The notes: a model not told the origin generated them from the sequence alone. Positions 8,530 through 16,764 are shown, numbered from the stretch's first letter. The stretch is DNA of 37,769 nucleotides from an uncultured Erysipelotrichaceae bacterium (GCA_902783315.1 CACZQK010000029.1:1-37769); one strand, 5' to 3'. Translations and numbers: made by a program.

Positions 8530-10683
8530 TTGGCGAAAATTAAAAAGGAAATTACAATTGATAATATTCTTTCTAGTTGTGCTGCATATATTGAAGAGAA
8601 AGAACAAATTCAAGTAATTAAAGATGCTTATATGTTTGCTAAAGAAAAACATGCTGGTCAGTATCGAAAAAGTGGAGAGCCTTATATTTTTCATCCAATG
8701 AATGTTGCTTTAATTCTTACTTCTATTTATGCTGATTATGAGACTATTTCAGCAGGACTTATGCATGATGTGTTAGAAGATTGTGATTGTACTGCAGAAG
8801 AGATGGAAGAAAAGTTTGGGGTTGTTATTACTAAATTAGTTCAAGGTGTTACAAAACTTAGTAGAATTAATTTTTCTACTGAGAATGAGTATTTAATTGA
8901 GTATTATAAAAAAATCATTGTTGGGATGAGTGAAGATGTTCGGGTGATTATCATCAAGTTGGCTGATAGGCTTCATAATATGCGAACATTGTGGGCGATT
9001 CCTGAAGATAGGCAAAAAGTTAAAGCTAGAGAAGCTTTAGAAATTCTAGCTCCTATTGCACATCATTTGGGTATTCATAAAATTAAAAGTGAATTAGAAG
9101 ATTTATCTTTGCGATATTTAAAGCCAGATGTTTTTTATGATATAGCAGAAAAATTAAATAAAACAAAATTAGAAAGAGATCGGACAGTTTATGAAATGCA
9201 AGAAGAAGTTACCAAACTTCTTACTGAGCATCATATCCCACATGAAATAAAAGGTCGGGCTAAATGTATTTATAGTATTTATAATAAATTAGATAAAGGT
9301 AAAAAATTTAGTGATATTTATGATTTGTTGGCGCTTCGTATTTTAGTTAATACGGAACAAGAATGTTATTTAGCACTAGGGTTAATTCATTCGAAGTTTC
9401 GTCCGTTACCCAAGAGATTTAAGGATTATATAGCAATGCCAAAACCAAATATGTATCAATCACTTCATACAACAGTATTTGGAATAGATGGATATCTATT
9501 TGAAATCCAGATACGTACCTATGATATGGATGAAGTTGCTGAAAATGGTATTGCATCTCATTGGGCTTATAAAGAAAATGGTGGTAGTAAAACTGCTGCT
9601 AATTTGCAATCTACAACAGAACAAAAACTTCAGTTTTTTAAGTCTATTATTGAACTAAGTCATGACAAAATGAGTAGTGAGGATTTTGTTAATAGTGTTA
9701 AAGATGAGGTCCTTAATAATAGCATCTATTGCTTTACGCCTAAAGGTGATGTTATTGAGTTACCCAGGGGGGCCACTCCACTTGATTTTGCTTATAAGAT
9801 TCATACAAAAGTTGGAGAGACAACAGTAGGTGCTATTGTTAATAATAATATTGTTCCTTTAAACTATGAATTAAAAAATAATGATATTGTAAAAATTAAT
9901 ACAAATAAGAGTTCTAAACCTTCTAAGGAATGGATTCAGATGGTTAAGAGTACAGCTACGCGTAATAAAATTAAATCATTTTTTACAAAGAATGATCGAG
10001 AAGTTTATGTTGAACGTGGAAAATATTCTTTAGAAAAGGAACTTCGTAAGAAAAAAATTACTTTTTCTGAGTTTATTAGCGATGAAAATATAGAAAAAAT
10101 TTGTGATGAACTTAAACTTGAAAATTTAGAAGATATTTATTTATCTATTGGAAATGGTAAGGCTACTGTTCATGGGGTTATTAACATTATTTATAAAACA
10201 GAAGATGCTCCTGTACCAAAAGTTACTAAGATTAATAATAGTTCAATTGATGCAGATATTATTGTTGATGGAATTGATAAAGTTCGTGTTAATCTTGCCA
10301 ATTGCTGTAGCCCTGTTTATGGTGATGAAATTGTAGGATATATTACAAAAGCAAATGGTATTACTGTACATCGAATCAATTGTCATAACTTAGATATGTT
10401 AGAAGATCGAACTTTAGATGTTCGTTGGAATACGAATGTTAATAAGCGATATTTAACATTTATATTGATTTATACTAATGACGGTGCAAATCATATGTTA
10501 GATTTAGTTCAAACAATTTCAATGTTAAATGTTAGTGTAGATGGAGTTAAAACTATGAAAAAAGGAGATAATAATATCTATGAAGTTGCCTGCTATGTTA
10601 CAGGCTTAGAGCAACTAAATAAACTTATTTTAACTGTAAAAAAACATGATTATATTGATAAAGTAGAAAGGGAGATTCGATGA
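8530..10683 (+). CDS. rel: Bifunctional (p)ppGpp synthetase/hydrolase Rel
   Basis: A 717-aa long RSH protein. The HD hydrolase domain (about 40-140) carries HAGQYRKSGEPYIFHP and HDVLED. The synthetase domain (about 235-345) carries RFKDYIAMPKPNMYQSLH. The RFKD motif is the form found in bifunctional Rel enzymes, not in synthetase-only RelA. TGS (about 395-455) and a C-terminal ACT domain follow. Known role: makes and degrades the stringent-response alarmones. The start is probably TTG 8530, 9 bases after GAGGAG (8515-8520). The in-frame ATG at 8521 directly abuts that site, which is too close. The stop overlaps the dtd ATG (ATGA), indicating translational coupling. Confidence 0.96.
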   Translation: MAKIKKEITIDNILSSCAAYIEEKEQIQVIKDAYMFAKEKHAGQYRKSGEPYIFHPMNVALILTSIYADYETISAGLMHDVLEDCDCTAEEMEEKFGVVITKLVQGVTKLSRINFSTENEYLIEYYKKIIVGMSEDVRVIIIKLADRLHNMRTLWAIPEDRQKVKAREALEILAPIAHHLGIHKIKSELEDLSLRYLKPDVFYDIAEKLNKTKLERDRTVYEMQEEVTKLLTEHHIPHEIKGRAKCIYSIYNKLDKGKKFSDIYDLLALRILVNTEQECYLALGLIHSKFRPLPKRFKDYIAMPKPNMYQSLHTTVFGIDGYLFEIQIRTYDMDEVAENGIASHWAYKENGGSKTAANLQSTTEQKLQFFKSIIELSHDKMSSEDFVNSVKDEVLNNSIYCFTPKGDVIELPRGATPLDFAYKIHTKVGETTVGAIVNNNIVPLNYELKNNDIVKINTNKSSKPSKEWIQMVKSTATRNKIKSFFTKNDREVYVERGKYSLEKELRKKKITFSEFISDENIEKICDELKLENLEDIYLSIGNGKATVHGVINIIYKTEDAPVPKVTKINNSSIDADIIVDGIDKVRVNLANCCSPVYGDEIVGYITKANGITVHRINCHNLDMLEDRTLDVRWNTNVNKRYLTFILIYTNDGANHMLDLVQTISMLNVSVDGVKTMKKGDNNIYEVACYVTGLEQLNKLILTVKKHDYIDKVEREIR

Positions 10684-11114
10684 GAGTATTAGTGCAACGA
10701 AGTGGAAAGTCTTATGTTTCTATTGATGAAAGAGTAGTTGGCAAAATAGAAGATGGGCTTGTTTTATTTGTTGGATTTACGGAAGGAGATACCATTGAAG
10801 AAATTAAGTATCTAGTCAAAAAAATCCTGCATCTTAGAATTTTCCCTGATGATGAAGGAGTAATGAATAAAAGTATTTTAGATTATGGTGGAAGCATTTT
10901 GTCAATTTCTCAATTTACTTTGTATGCTGATACTGTAAAGGGGAATCGACCTAGTTATGTAAAGGTAATGAATAGGGAAAAAGCGGTTGAACTTTATTGG
11001 TTATTTAATGAAGAATTAAGAAAATATATTAAGGTAGAGACTGGTGAGTTTGGTGCTGATATGATTGTTTCCATTTCGAATATTGGTCCGACTACTATAC
11101 TTTTGGAGAAATGA
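10680..11114 (+). CDS. dtd: D-aminoacyl-tRNA deacylase
   Basis: A 144-aa protein of standard Dtd length. The SISQFTLYAD segment contains the conserved SQFTL motif. The C-terminal SNIGPTTILLE carries the Gly-Pro of the chirality-selecting loop, with T-T in place of the more common V-T. Known role: hydrolyses D-amino acids, and glycine mischarged on tRNA-Ala, from tRNA. ATG 10680 overlaps the rel stop codon. The rel-dtd pair is a conserved arrangement in Bacillota. Confidence 0.95.
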   Translation: MRVLVQRSGKSYVSIDERVVGKIEDGLVLFVGFTEGDTIEEIKYLVKKILHLRIFPDDEGVMNKSILDYGGSILSISQFTLYADTVKGNRPSYVKVMNREKAVELYWLFNEELRKYIKVETGEFGADMIVSISNIGPTTILLEK

Positions 11115-11118
11115 TATT

Positions 11119-12177
11119 ATGGAAAAAAATAGATTAAATTATAGAATTATTAATTTAACAGCTTTGATGATACTTTTATATATTGGTTTTTCTAATATAG
11201 GATTATGGTGGGGGATAATTAGTAAAGTGGTTTCTGTTTTAGCACCTTTTATTATAGGATTTGCTTTTGCTTATGCATTTACCCCATTGGTTCATTGGCT
11301 AGAAGAACGGGGATTGCCAAGAGTAGTTGCTTTATTAATTGTTGTTTTTGGTTTAATATTTTTGGTTGTTGGAATTTTAGTTTTAACTTTACCAATGTTA
11401 TATGATCAATTATCATTGCTTATAAGGATGCTTGTAGAGGTTTTTGATACGATTAGTAAGAAATTTGATATTAATATTGGTTCTTTTGAAATTGAGGTTA
11501 CAGATTATTTAAATGAAACGTTAAAAGAAATAGGTGCTGTTACATCATCAACAACTATTGGAATTCTAAATAAATCTGTCGGATTTATTAGTAAGTTTAT
11601 CGTTGGGTTCGTAGGTTTTATTTATTTTTTAGTTGATATGGATAAAATTAGAGATACTTTAAAATCATTGATTATATCTATTAATAAGAGATTCTATAAA
11701 TATTTGAAGTGTATGGATGTTGAAATTACGAATTACTTAAGAGGTTTAGAAATTTTTATGGTAATTCAATTGGTTGAATATAGTTTGCTTTTTTTAATTA
11801 TAGGTCATCCAAACTGGTTAATATTAGGAGTGTTGGCCTGTTTAACAACTGTTATCCCTTATTTTGGTGGATTGATAACAAATTTGATTGCTATTGTTTT
11901 GGCTAGTGTTGTATCTTTCCCATTAGTTATTGCGACAACAATTATTTGTTTAATATTTCCTCAAGTGGATGGATATCTTATTTCTCCTAAGGTTTATGGT
12001 AAAACCAATAATGTTAATCCATTAATTACGATTATGGCAGTTTCTATTGGTGGAACATTGGCAGGAGTCCCTGGTATCGTAATTGCATTACCATGTTATT
12101 TATTGATTCGTACTACTTATCAATTTTTTAAGACGGATTTAAAAAAAGGAATGGTTATTGTAAAAGAAACAATTTAA
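11119..12177 (+). CDS. AI-2E family (PerM/YtvI-like) membrane transporter
   Basis: A 352-aa polytopic membrane protein with about eight hydrophobic segments. Two paired helices sit near the N terminus, a longer loop lies in the middle (about 115-170), and a late cluster contains TTVIPYFGGLITN and FPQVDGYLISPKVYGK. This is the layout and sequence style of the AI-2E transporter family, whose members include sodium/proton exporters and putative signal exporters; the substrate cannot be told. The start is ATG 11119, 10 bases after GGAG and 4 bases after the dtd stop. It is probably the last gene of the secDF-rel-dtd operon. Confidence 0.85.
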   Translation: MEKNRLNYRIINLTALMILLYIGFSNIGLWWGIISKVVSVLAPFIIGFAFAYAFTPLVHWLEERGLPRVVALLIVVFGLIFLVVGILVLTLPMLYDQLSLLIRMLVEVFDTISKKFDINIGSFEIEVTDYLNETLKEIGAVTSSTTIGILNKSVGFISKFIVGFVGFIYFLVDMDKIRDTLKSLIISINKRFYKYLKCMDVEITNYLRGLEIFMVIQLVEYSLLFLIIGHPNWLILGVLACLTTVIPYFGGLITNLIAIVLASVVSFPLVIATTIICLIFPQVDGYLISPKVYGKTNNVNPLITIMAVSIGGTLAGVPGIVIALPCYLLIRTTYQFFKTDLKKGMVIVKETI

Positions 12178-12186
12178 TTTATAAAA

Positions 12187-12218
12187 GAGGGATTGATTGA
12201 TTTTAATTCCTTTTTTTT
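12187..12218 (+). terminator. Rho-independent terminator after the secDF-rel operon
   Basis: AGGGATT pairs with AATTCCT (one G-U) across a short loop, followed by a run of eight T. The -35 box of the next gene lies inside it. Confidence 0.6.
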
Positions 12219-12225
12219 GTATAAT
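12197..12225 (+). promoter_or_regulatory. Promoter of the M3-like peptidase gene
   Basis: TTGATT 12197-12202, a 17-base spacer and a perfect TATAAT 12220-12225. The spacer is the T tract of the preceding terminator. Confidence 0.7.
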
Positions 12226-12246
12226 AAGCACTTGTGGTGATGTCTT

Positions 12247-13398
12247 ATGATAGCAACAAATAATACTAGAGGATTATATCATCGATTACAAGTAGCAAAT
12301 AAACTTTTAAAACGTTCACATGATAAAGATGAGAAAATTGCTTTGTCTAATTATATGTGGGATTTATACCATTCTATGGAGCAAGTTTCTAGTAGGGAGA
12401 TTAATGCTAGTGAAAAGAAAATTTTTGGTAGTCATAAAAATTATCAAAAACTTATGAGAAGATTTAACCTGTATAAATTAAAAATGTTAGAAAACCTTGT
12501 AAAATATAAGGGCTTTCATTCAGACTTTTTAAGAGATATTTTAGATGTAGTAGAAGATGATACTAGTGAGTTAGATGATAGAGAATTTGCTGATACTTCT
12601 ATTTTGTCAGAGGGTGATTTTTACACTATTTTCTTTGATTTTATGAAGAAGTATCATTTAGAAAAATTATTTGATGAATTTGTTAAAGAAAAACGTATTT
12701 ATAAAGTAGTCGCTGATTATGATAATACTTTGGGATTCATCTTATTTAATCCTGTTAATCAAGATATTGATATTTTTGTAAAAGACTTTTTTTATAATAT
12801 TTATTCATTATTTGTACTAGCTCATGAATCTGGACATGCTTATGATTTTATTCATTTTGATGGAGATATTTCGGCCTACAATCATTATTATTATCAGTCT
12901 TTTTATGTAGAAACTATTTCTAAATTATTTGAAAGAATATTTTTAGATTATTTATTTCAAAATCATATATTAGGGGATGAAGTTAATGATTTATTAGCTG
13001 AAATGGAAATGAATAATTATGATTATTTATTGTCTTCTTATGTTTTATCTTTATTAGATGATGAGTTATTAATAAATGAGAAATATAGTACTTTGAGCCA
13101 TCAAGAGTTAATTAATAGAATTAAGAAATATTTTATTTCAGAAGAGGCAATTGGATTTTATATTCAAGATGATATTCATTTTGATGTATGGGCCGATTTT
13201 AACTATACTTATGGAAATGTTTTATCATTGTATTTAAAAGAGCCAGTGGAAGAAGAGGGATTTGATAATGCTATGATGAATGATTTTTTAAAGGAAAGAG
13301 GGCGTCTTTTTACTCCAGCATTTTTAGAAAAGTGGGATATTACTCCTTCTGGGTATCAAGAGAAACATTCTAGAGATATGAAAATTCTTAAAAAATAA
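12247..13398 (+). CDS. M3-like (oligoendopeptidase F-like) zinc metallopeptidase, short form
   Basis: A 383-aa protein with H193-E-S-G-H197 (LAHESGHAYDF) and a glutamate 25 residues downstream, E222 in YVETISKLFE. This is the HExGH...E spacing of the M3 (thimet/PepF) gluzincins. The C-terminal part (LFTPAFLEKWDITPSGYQEK) also fits the family style. Usual PepF proteins are about 560-600 aa; here only about 190 residues precede the zinc motif, so it is a compact or diverged member. No signal peptide is seen, so it is likely a cytoplasmic peptidase acting on short peptides. The start is ATG 12247 after GGTGATG. It stands alone between a terminator and the hisS leader. Confidence 0.75.
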   Translation: MIATNNTRGLYHRLQVANKLLKRSHDKDEKIALSNYMWDLYHSMEQVSSREINASEKKIFGSHKNYQKLMRRFNLYKLKMLENLVKYKGFHSDFLRDILDVVEDDTSELDDREFADTSILSEGDFYTIFFDFMKKYHLEKLFDEFVKEKRIYKVVADYDNTLGFILFNPVNQDIDIFVKDFFYNIYSLFVLAHESGHAYDFIHFDGDISAYNHYYYQSFYVETISKLFERIFLDYLFQNHILGDEVNDLLAEMEMNNYDYLLSSYVLSLLDDELLINEKYSTLSHQELINRIKKYFISEEAIGFYIQDDIHFDVWADFNYTYGNVLSLYLKEPVEEEGFDNAMMNDFLKERGRLFTPAFLEKWDITPSGYQEKHSRDMKILKK

Positions 13399-13427
13399 TT
13401 GTATAATTTATAAAACTAGTTTATAAT
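13399..13427 (+). promoter_or_regulatory. Promoter of the T-box leader and hisS-aspS
   Basis: TTGTAT 13399-13404, 17 bases, TATAAT 13422-13427. The predicted transcript starts near 13434, at the base of T-box stem I. Confidence 0.7.
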
Positions 13428-13433
13428 TGAAAT

Positions 13434-13616
13434 AACTTCTTGGGAAAGAGTAGTTTTTAAATATTTTTAGAGACAGTGTGTTTGGTGAAAATACTGAGTA
13501 GATAAAGATGAAGACAGCCTATTAATAAGAAGCGTTTGCCAACGTTATCGGTATAATAGAAAGAAAATAAGGTGGCACCGCGAAGTATTCGCCCTTTGGT
13601 TGTGCTATCTTTTTAT
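13434..13616 (+). promoter_or_regulatory. T-box leader controlling hisS-aspS, predicted to sense tRNA-Asp
   Basis: The leader between promoter and hisS contains the T-box landmarks. CTTCTT (about 13436-13441) pairs with AAGAAG (about 13528-13533) to close stem I. GAGTAG near 13448 is the AGTA element. A GGTG-A rich apical element lies near 13484. AATAAGGTGGCACCGCG at 13566-13582 is the antiterminator T-box. The best-placed specifier triplet is GAC (13513-13515), an Asp codon; no His codon is seen on that side of the loop. The bulge reads TGGC, which pairs with discriminator G73, as in tRNA-Asp; bacterial tRNA-His has C73. Specifier placement was done by eye. Confidence 0.85.
13571..13616 (+). 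terminator. T-box attenuator terminator
   Basis: GGTGGCAC (13571-13578) can pair with GTGCTATC (13601-13609), followed by TTTTT. It uses the same bases as the antiterminator, so the two folds exclude each other, as expected for a transcriptional T-box. Confidence 0.75.
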
Positions 13617-13632
13617 TTTATAAGGAGGATTT

Positions 13633-15129
13633 ATGATACAAAGACAAAAAGGTTGTAGTGATATTTATGGAAGAGAAGCTAAAGTATGGAAATATGTAGA
13701 TACTGTTATTGATGCTATAATGGAAAAATATAATTATAATTATATTCGTACACCTATTTTTGAAGCGACAGAATTGTTTCATCGTGGAGTAGGAGAAACT
13801 ACTGATATTGTTACAAAAGAGAGTTATGATTTTGAAGATAAAGGTGGAAGAAAAATAACCCTTCGTCCCGAAGGAACTGCTGGTGTTGTTCGTAGTTATA
13901 TCGAAAATAAAATGTATGGGGATGTTAGTCAACCTATTAAGGTTTATTATAATGGAACTATGTATCGATATGAGAGGCCACAAAGTGGTAGAGACCGTGA
14001 ACTTACACAATTTGGAATGGAAATTTTAGGTAGTGATGATCCTCTTAGTGATGCAGAGATTATTAGTGCAGCTGTTAACGTTTATAAAATGTTAGGTTTA
14101 AAAAAACTTGTTGTTCATCTTAATACTTTGGGAGATGATGAATCTCGTAAGCAGTATCGGGAAGCTTTAATTGATTATTTTAAACCTCACATTAAGGAGT
14201 TTTGTGAAGATTGTCAAAATCGTTTAAAAAAGAATCCATTAAGAATTTTAGATTGTAAAGTAGATGCAGAAAATGAGATATTAAAAAATGCTCCAAAAAC
14301 TCTTGATTATTTAACTGAAGAGAGTCGCAATCGCTTTGAAAAAGTTCAAGAATTTTTAGATATTATGCAAATTCAGTATGAGATTAATCCTAATATTGTT
14401 AGGGGACTAGATTATTATAATCATACTGTGTTTGAGATTGAGGCAAAAGTAGAAGGTTTTGGATCTAATAATGTTATTGGAGCAGGTGGAAGATACAATG
14501 GATTAGTAAATCAATTAGGAGGACCACAAACTGCCTGCGTCGGTTTTGCATCTGGTATTGGGCGTATTGTTATGGCTCTTGAATTAGAAAAGGTTCAACT
14601 TCCAATAGTTGATAGTATTGATTTGTTTTTACTTTATGTTAATGAAGATGAAAAGAAATATGCTGCTTATTTAACACAAGAATTACGTACTGCTGGTTTT
14701 ATTGTTGAGACAGAGTATACAGGTAGGTCTTTAAAGGGACAATTTAAACAAGCAGATCGATTAAATTCTAAATTTACTTGTGTTTTAAATAGTGAAGATT
14801 TGAATAATAATGAAATAAAAATTAAAAATAATAAAACAAAAGAAGAAGAAGTTATTAGTTTGGATGTTTTAATTTATTATTTGGATGAACATCTTAATTC
14901 TGATTTGTTTGGTGATGATTGTGATTGCGGTTGTGGTTGCCAAGAAGGAGTAGAATGCACTTGTGGTGATGATTGCAAGTGTAAGCATGATTGTGATTGT
15001 GATGAAAATTGTGATTGTGGTTGCCAAGAAGGAGTAGAATGTACTTGTGGTGACGATTGCAAGTGCAAGCATGATTGTGATTGCGATGAAAATTGTGATT
15101 GTGGATGTCATTGTCATCATGAAAAATAG
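13633..15129 (+). CDS. hisS: Histidyl-tRNA synthetase with a cysteine-rich C-terminal tail
   Basis: A 498-aa protein. Residues 1 to about 427 are an ordinary class II HisRS: TLRPEGT (76-82), motif 2 YRYERPQSGRDRE (111-123), the histidine-specific GLDYYNHTVFE (258-268), GAGGRYNG (283-290) and a C-terminal anticodon-binding domain. HisRS usually ends about here (420-430 aa). From residue 428 to the end there are 71 more residues with 23 cysteines, mostly as C-x-C, plus Asp, Lys and His. They comprise DDCDCGC, two identical 28-residue units (435-462 and 463-490, nine Cys each) and GCHCHHEK. The tail is in frame and ends at TAG 15127. It looks like a metallothionein-type metal-binding extension; no function is known to me. 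AAGGAGG precedes ATG 13633. aspS follows 15 bases later. Confidence 0.97.
   Translation: MIQRQKGCSDIYGREAKVWKYVDTVIDAIMEKYNYNYIRTPIFEATELFHRGVGETTDIVTKESYDFEDKGGRKITLRPEGTAGVVRSYIENKMYGDVSQPIKVYYNGTMYRYERPQSGRDRELTQFGMEILGSDDPLSDAEIISAAVNVYKMLGLKKLVVHLNTLGDDESRKQYREALIDYFKPHIKEFCEDCQNRLKKNPLRILDCKVDAENEILKNAPKTLDYLTEESRNRFEKVQEFLDIMQIQYEINPNIVRGLDYYNHTVFEIEAKVEGFGSNNVIGAGGRYNGLVNQLGGPQTACVGFASGIGRIVMALELEKVQLPIVDSIDLFLLYVNEDEKKYAAYLTQELRTAGFIVETEYTGRSLKGQFKQADRLNSKFTCVLNSEDLNNNEIKIKNNKTKEEEVISLDVLIYYLDEHLNSDLFGDDCDCGCGCQEGVECTCGDDCKCKHDCDCDENCDCGCQEGVECTCGDDCKCKHDCDCDENCDCGCHCHHEK
14935..15102 (+). repeat. Tandem duplication, 2 x 84 bp, inside the hisS tail
   Basis: Copy 1 is 14935-15018 and copy 2 is 15019-15102. 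They differ at four positions, all C/T changes in third codon positions, so both encode the same 28 residues. The repeat begins with GGTTGCCAAGAAGG. Confidence 0.97.
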
Positions 15130-15144
15130 GAAGAAGGTTAATAT

Positions 15145-16458
15145 ATGAAGATAAATGTTAATGAATTAAAAAAACATATTGGAGAAAAAATTGTTTTTAG
15201 TGGGTTTATTGATGCTATAAGAGATAAAAAGTGGGTAATGTTTGTTATTCTTAGGGATAATACTGGTAAAGTACAATTAACTATTGAAAAAAGTGATGAA
15301 AATAATAAAGATTTACTTGAAATAATGGCTAATACTACTGTAGAATCTACTATTCGTGCTGAAGTTGAGGTTATGGAAAATGATGCAGTTAAATTAGGTG
15401 GGCTTGAACTAATCCCTAGTAAAATAGAGATTACTAGTAAAGCTGAGCCATTACCATTTGATTTTAATAATTTAGATGGTGTTAATATTGATACAAGGAT
15501 GGATTATAAATGGCTAGATATGAGGAATTTTCGTAATACTTTGATTAGACAAGTAGAATCTTGTATGACTGAAGCAATGAGAAATTACTTATATAAGAAT
15601 AATTTTATTGAGATTCATTCACCTAAATTAATTGGGACAGCTTCTGAATCTGGCTCTGATGTGTTTGAAGTAAAGTATTTTGATCGGTTGGCTTATTTAG
15701 CTCAAAGCCCACAGTTTTATAAACAAATGGCTTTAGCAGGTGGTCTTGATAGAGTTTTTGAAGTTGGACCAGTATTTCGTGCGGAAAATTCTAATACAAA
15801 TAGGCATGCTACCGAATTTACTGGGTTTGACTTAGAATTTGCTTATATTGACTCTTATGAAGATGTAATGGGCTTAGAGGAAGATTTATTAATAGCAGGT
15901 CTATCTGCTGTTAAAAAAAAGTATGGTGATCAAATTCTAGAAGTGTTTGGTAAAGAAGTAATAGTTCCTACTAAACCATTTCCAAAAATTAAATTGAAAG
16001 ATTTATATGCAAAGTTGCATGAAAAATATGGCTTTGATATTCCTAAAGAAGATGTAGGTGATATGAATGCTGAAGCTGAAAAACTAACTTATCAATTGGC
16101 AATGGAGGAATATAATTCAGAATTTATGTTCGTTATTGATTATGCAGCAACAAAGAGACCATTTTATCATATGAGAGATGAAAATGGTAAACTTCAGGGA
16201 TATGATTTGATTTGGAGAGGGGTTGAAATAACGAGTGGTGCTCAAAGGGAGCATCGTTATCAGGAACTTCTTAAAAATGCTAAGGAAAAAGGCTTAGGGG
16301 AAGACGTTAAGTTTTATTTACAATTTTTTAAATATGGATGTCCTCCACATGGTGGGTTTGGAATTGGATTAGATCGACTTACAATGTTACTTTTAGGACT
16401 TTCTAGTTTAAAAGAAACACAATTTTTATTCCGTGGACCTAATCGATTAAATCCATAA
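15145..16458 (+). CDS. aspS: Aspartyl-tRNA synthetase, archaeal-type (AspRS2-like)
   Basis: A 437-aa class IIb synthetase. The N-terminal OB-fold (about 1-105) binds the anticodon. Class II motifs include GTASESGSDVFEV, YLAQSPQFYKQM, FEVGPVFRAENSNT with HATEFTGFDLE (motif 2 region), and the C-terminal GFGIGLDRLTMLLLG (motif 3). The bacterial AspRS is about 590 aa with a GAD insertion domain; this protein lacks that insert and has the archaeal/eukaryotic length and motif wording. Such enzymes may charge tRNA-Asp only, or also tRNA-Asn when GatCAB is present; the sequence does not settle which. GGAAGAAGG lies upstream of ATG 15145. It is co-transcribed with hisS, as in Bacillus, but there the second gene encodes the bacterial-type enzyme. 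Confidence 0.9.
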   Translation: MKINVNELKKHIGEKIVFSGFIDAIRDKKWVMFVILRDNTGKVQLTIEKSDENNKDLLEIMANTTVESTIRAEVEVMENDAVKLGGLELIPSKIEITSKAEPLPFDFNNLDGVNIDTRMDYKWLDMRNFRNTLIRQVESCMTEAMRNYLYKNNFIEIHSPKLIGTASESGSDVFEVKYFDRLAYLAQSPQFYKQMALAGGLDRVFEVGPVFRAENSNTNRHATEFTGFDLEFAYIDSYEDVMGLEEDLLIAGLSAVKKKYGDQILEVFGKEVIVPTKPFPKIKLKDLYAKLHEKYGFDIPKEDVGDMNAEAEKLTYQLAMEEYNSEFMFVIDYAATKRPFYHMRDENGKLQGYDLIWRGVEITSGAQREHRYQELLKNAKEKGLGEDVKFYLQFFKYGCPPHGGFGIGLDRLTMLLLGLSSLKETQFLFRGPNRLNP

Positions 16459-16495
16459 TATTTATTAAAAAATTCATGGCAAATAATTAAAATTG

Positions 16496-16533
16496 GTGCA
16501 AGTCTCAGTAATATAAAGACTTGCACTGTTTTT
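16496..16533 (+). terminator. Terminator of the hisS-aspS operon
   Basis: A perfect 10-bp stem, GTGCAAGTCT (16496-16505) with AGACTTGCAC (16517-16526), followed by TGTTTTT. Confidence 0.92.
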
Positions 16534-16551
16534 ATGATATAGAATAATAAA

Positions 16552-16764
16552 ATGGCTATAAAACTAGATAAGAATGATTAAAAAATTACCTTACTTGGAA
16601 CTGGTGCTGATGTTACATAACGGGATCAATTTTTTAAAGACGAAATAGAAACAAAAAAACGAAGTTTTAAAGAAAAAATAGATATTTATGTTTTAAATAA
16701 AAGCGTTATATTTTATAATTTAATTATTGTATTTACTAGAATAATATCATTATAATTGTATAGG
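16552..16764 (+). pseudogene. Possible decayed gene, unrecognised
   Basis: One frame from ATG 16552 reads like protein but is interrupted by TAA 16579 and TAA 16618. It gives MAIKLDKND, stop, KITLLGTGADVT, stop, RDQFFKDEIETKKRSF and onward to about YVLNKSV. The piece ITLLGTG recalls the first strand of MBL-fold hydrolases, but the rest does not support that. With two stops in about 70 codons and no other evidence, this may simply be non-coding. Confidence 0.25.
16727..16756 (+). promoter_or_regulatory. Promoter of a small unit ahead of the convergent hydrolase gene
   Basis: TTGTAT 16727-16732, an 18-base spacer and TATAAT 16751-16756. It points at a 25-codon open frame or a short RNA. Confidence 0.5.

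Noticed and set aside
10148-10336. A 62-codon plus-strand frame inside rel
   Set aside because: It lies wholly within the conserved rel coding sequence in another frame, with no own signals.
14935-15102. Direct repeats considered as the start of a CRISPR array
   Set aside because: Only two contiguous copies without spacers, in frame and coding.
14869-15120. Long frames on the minus strand opposite the hisS tail
   Set aside because: They are shadows created by the repeated Cys and Asp codons on the plus strand. They have no start signals and low-complexity products.
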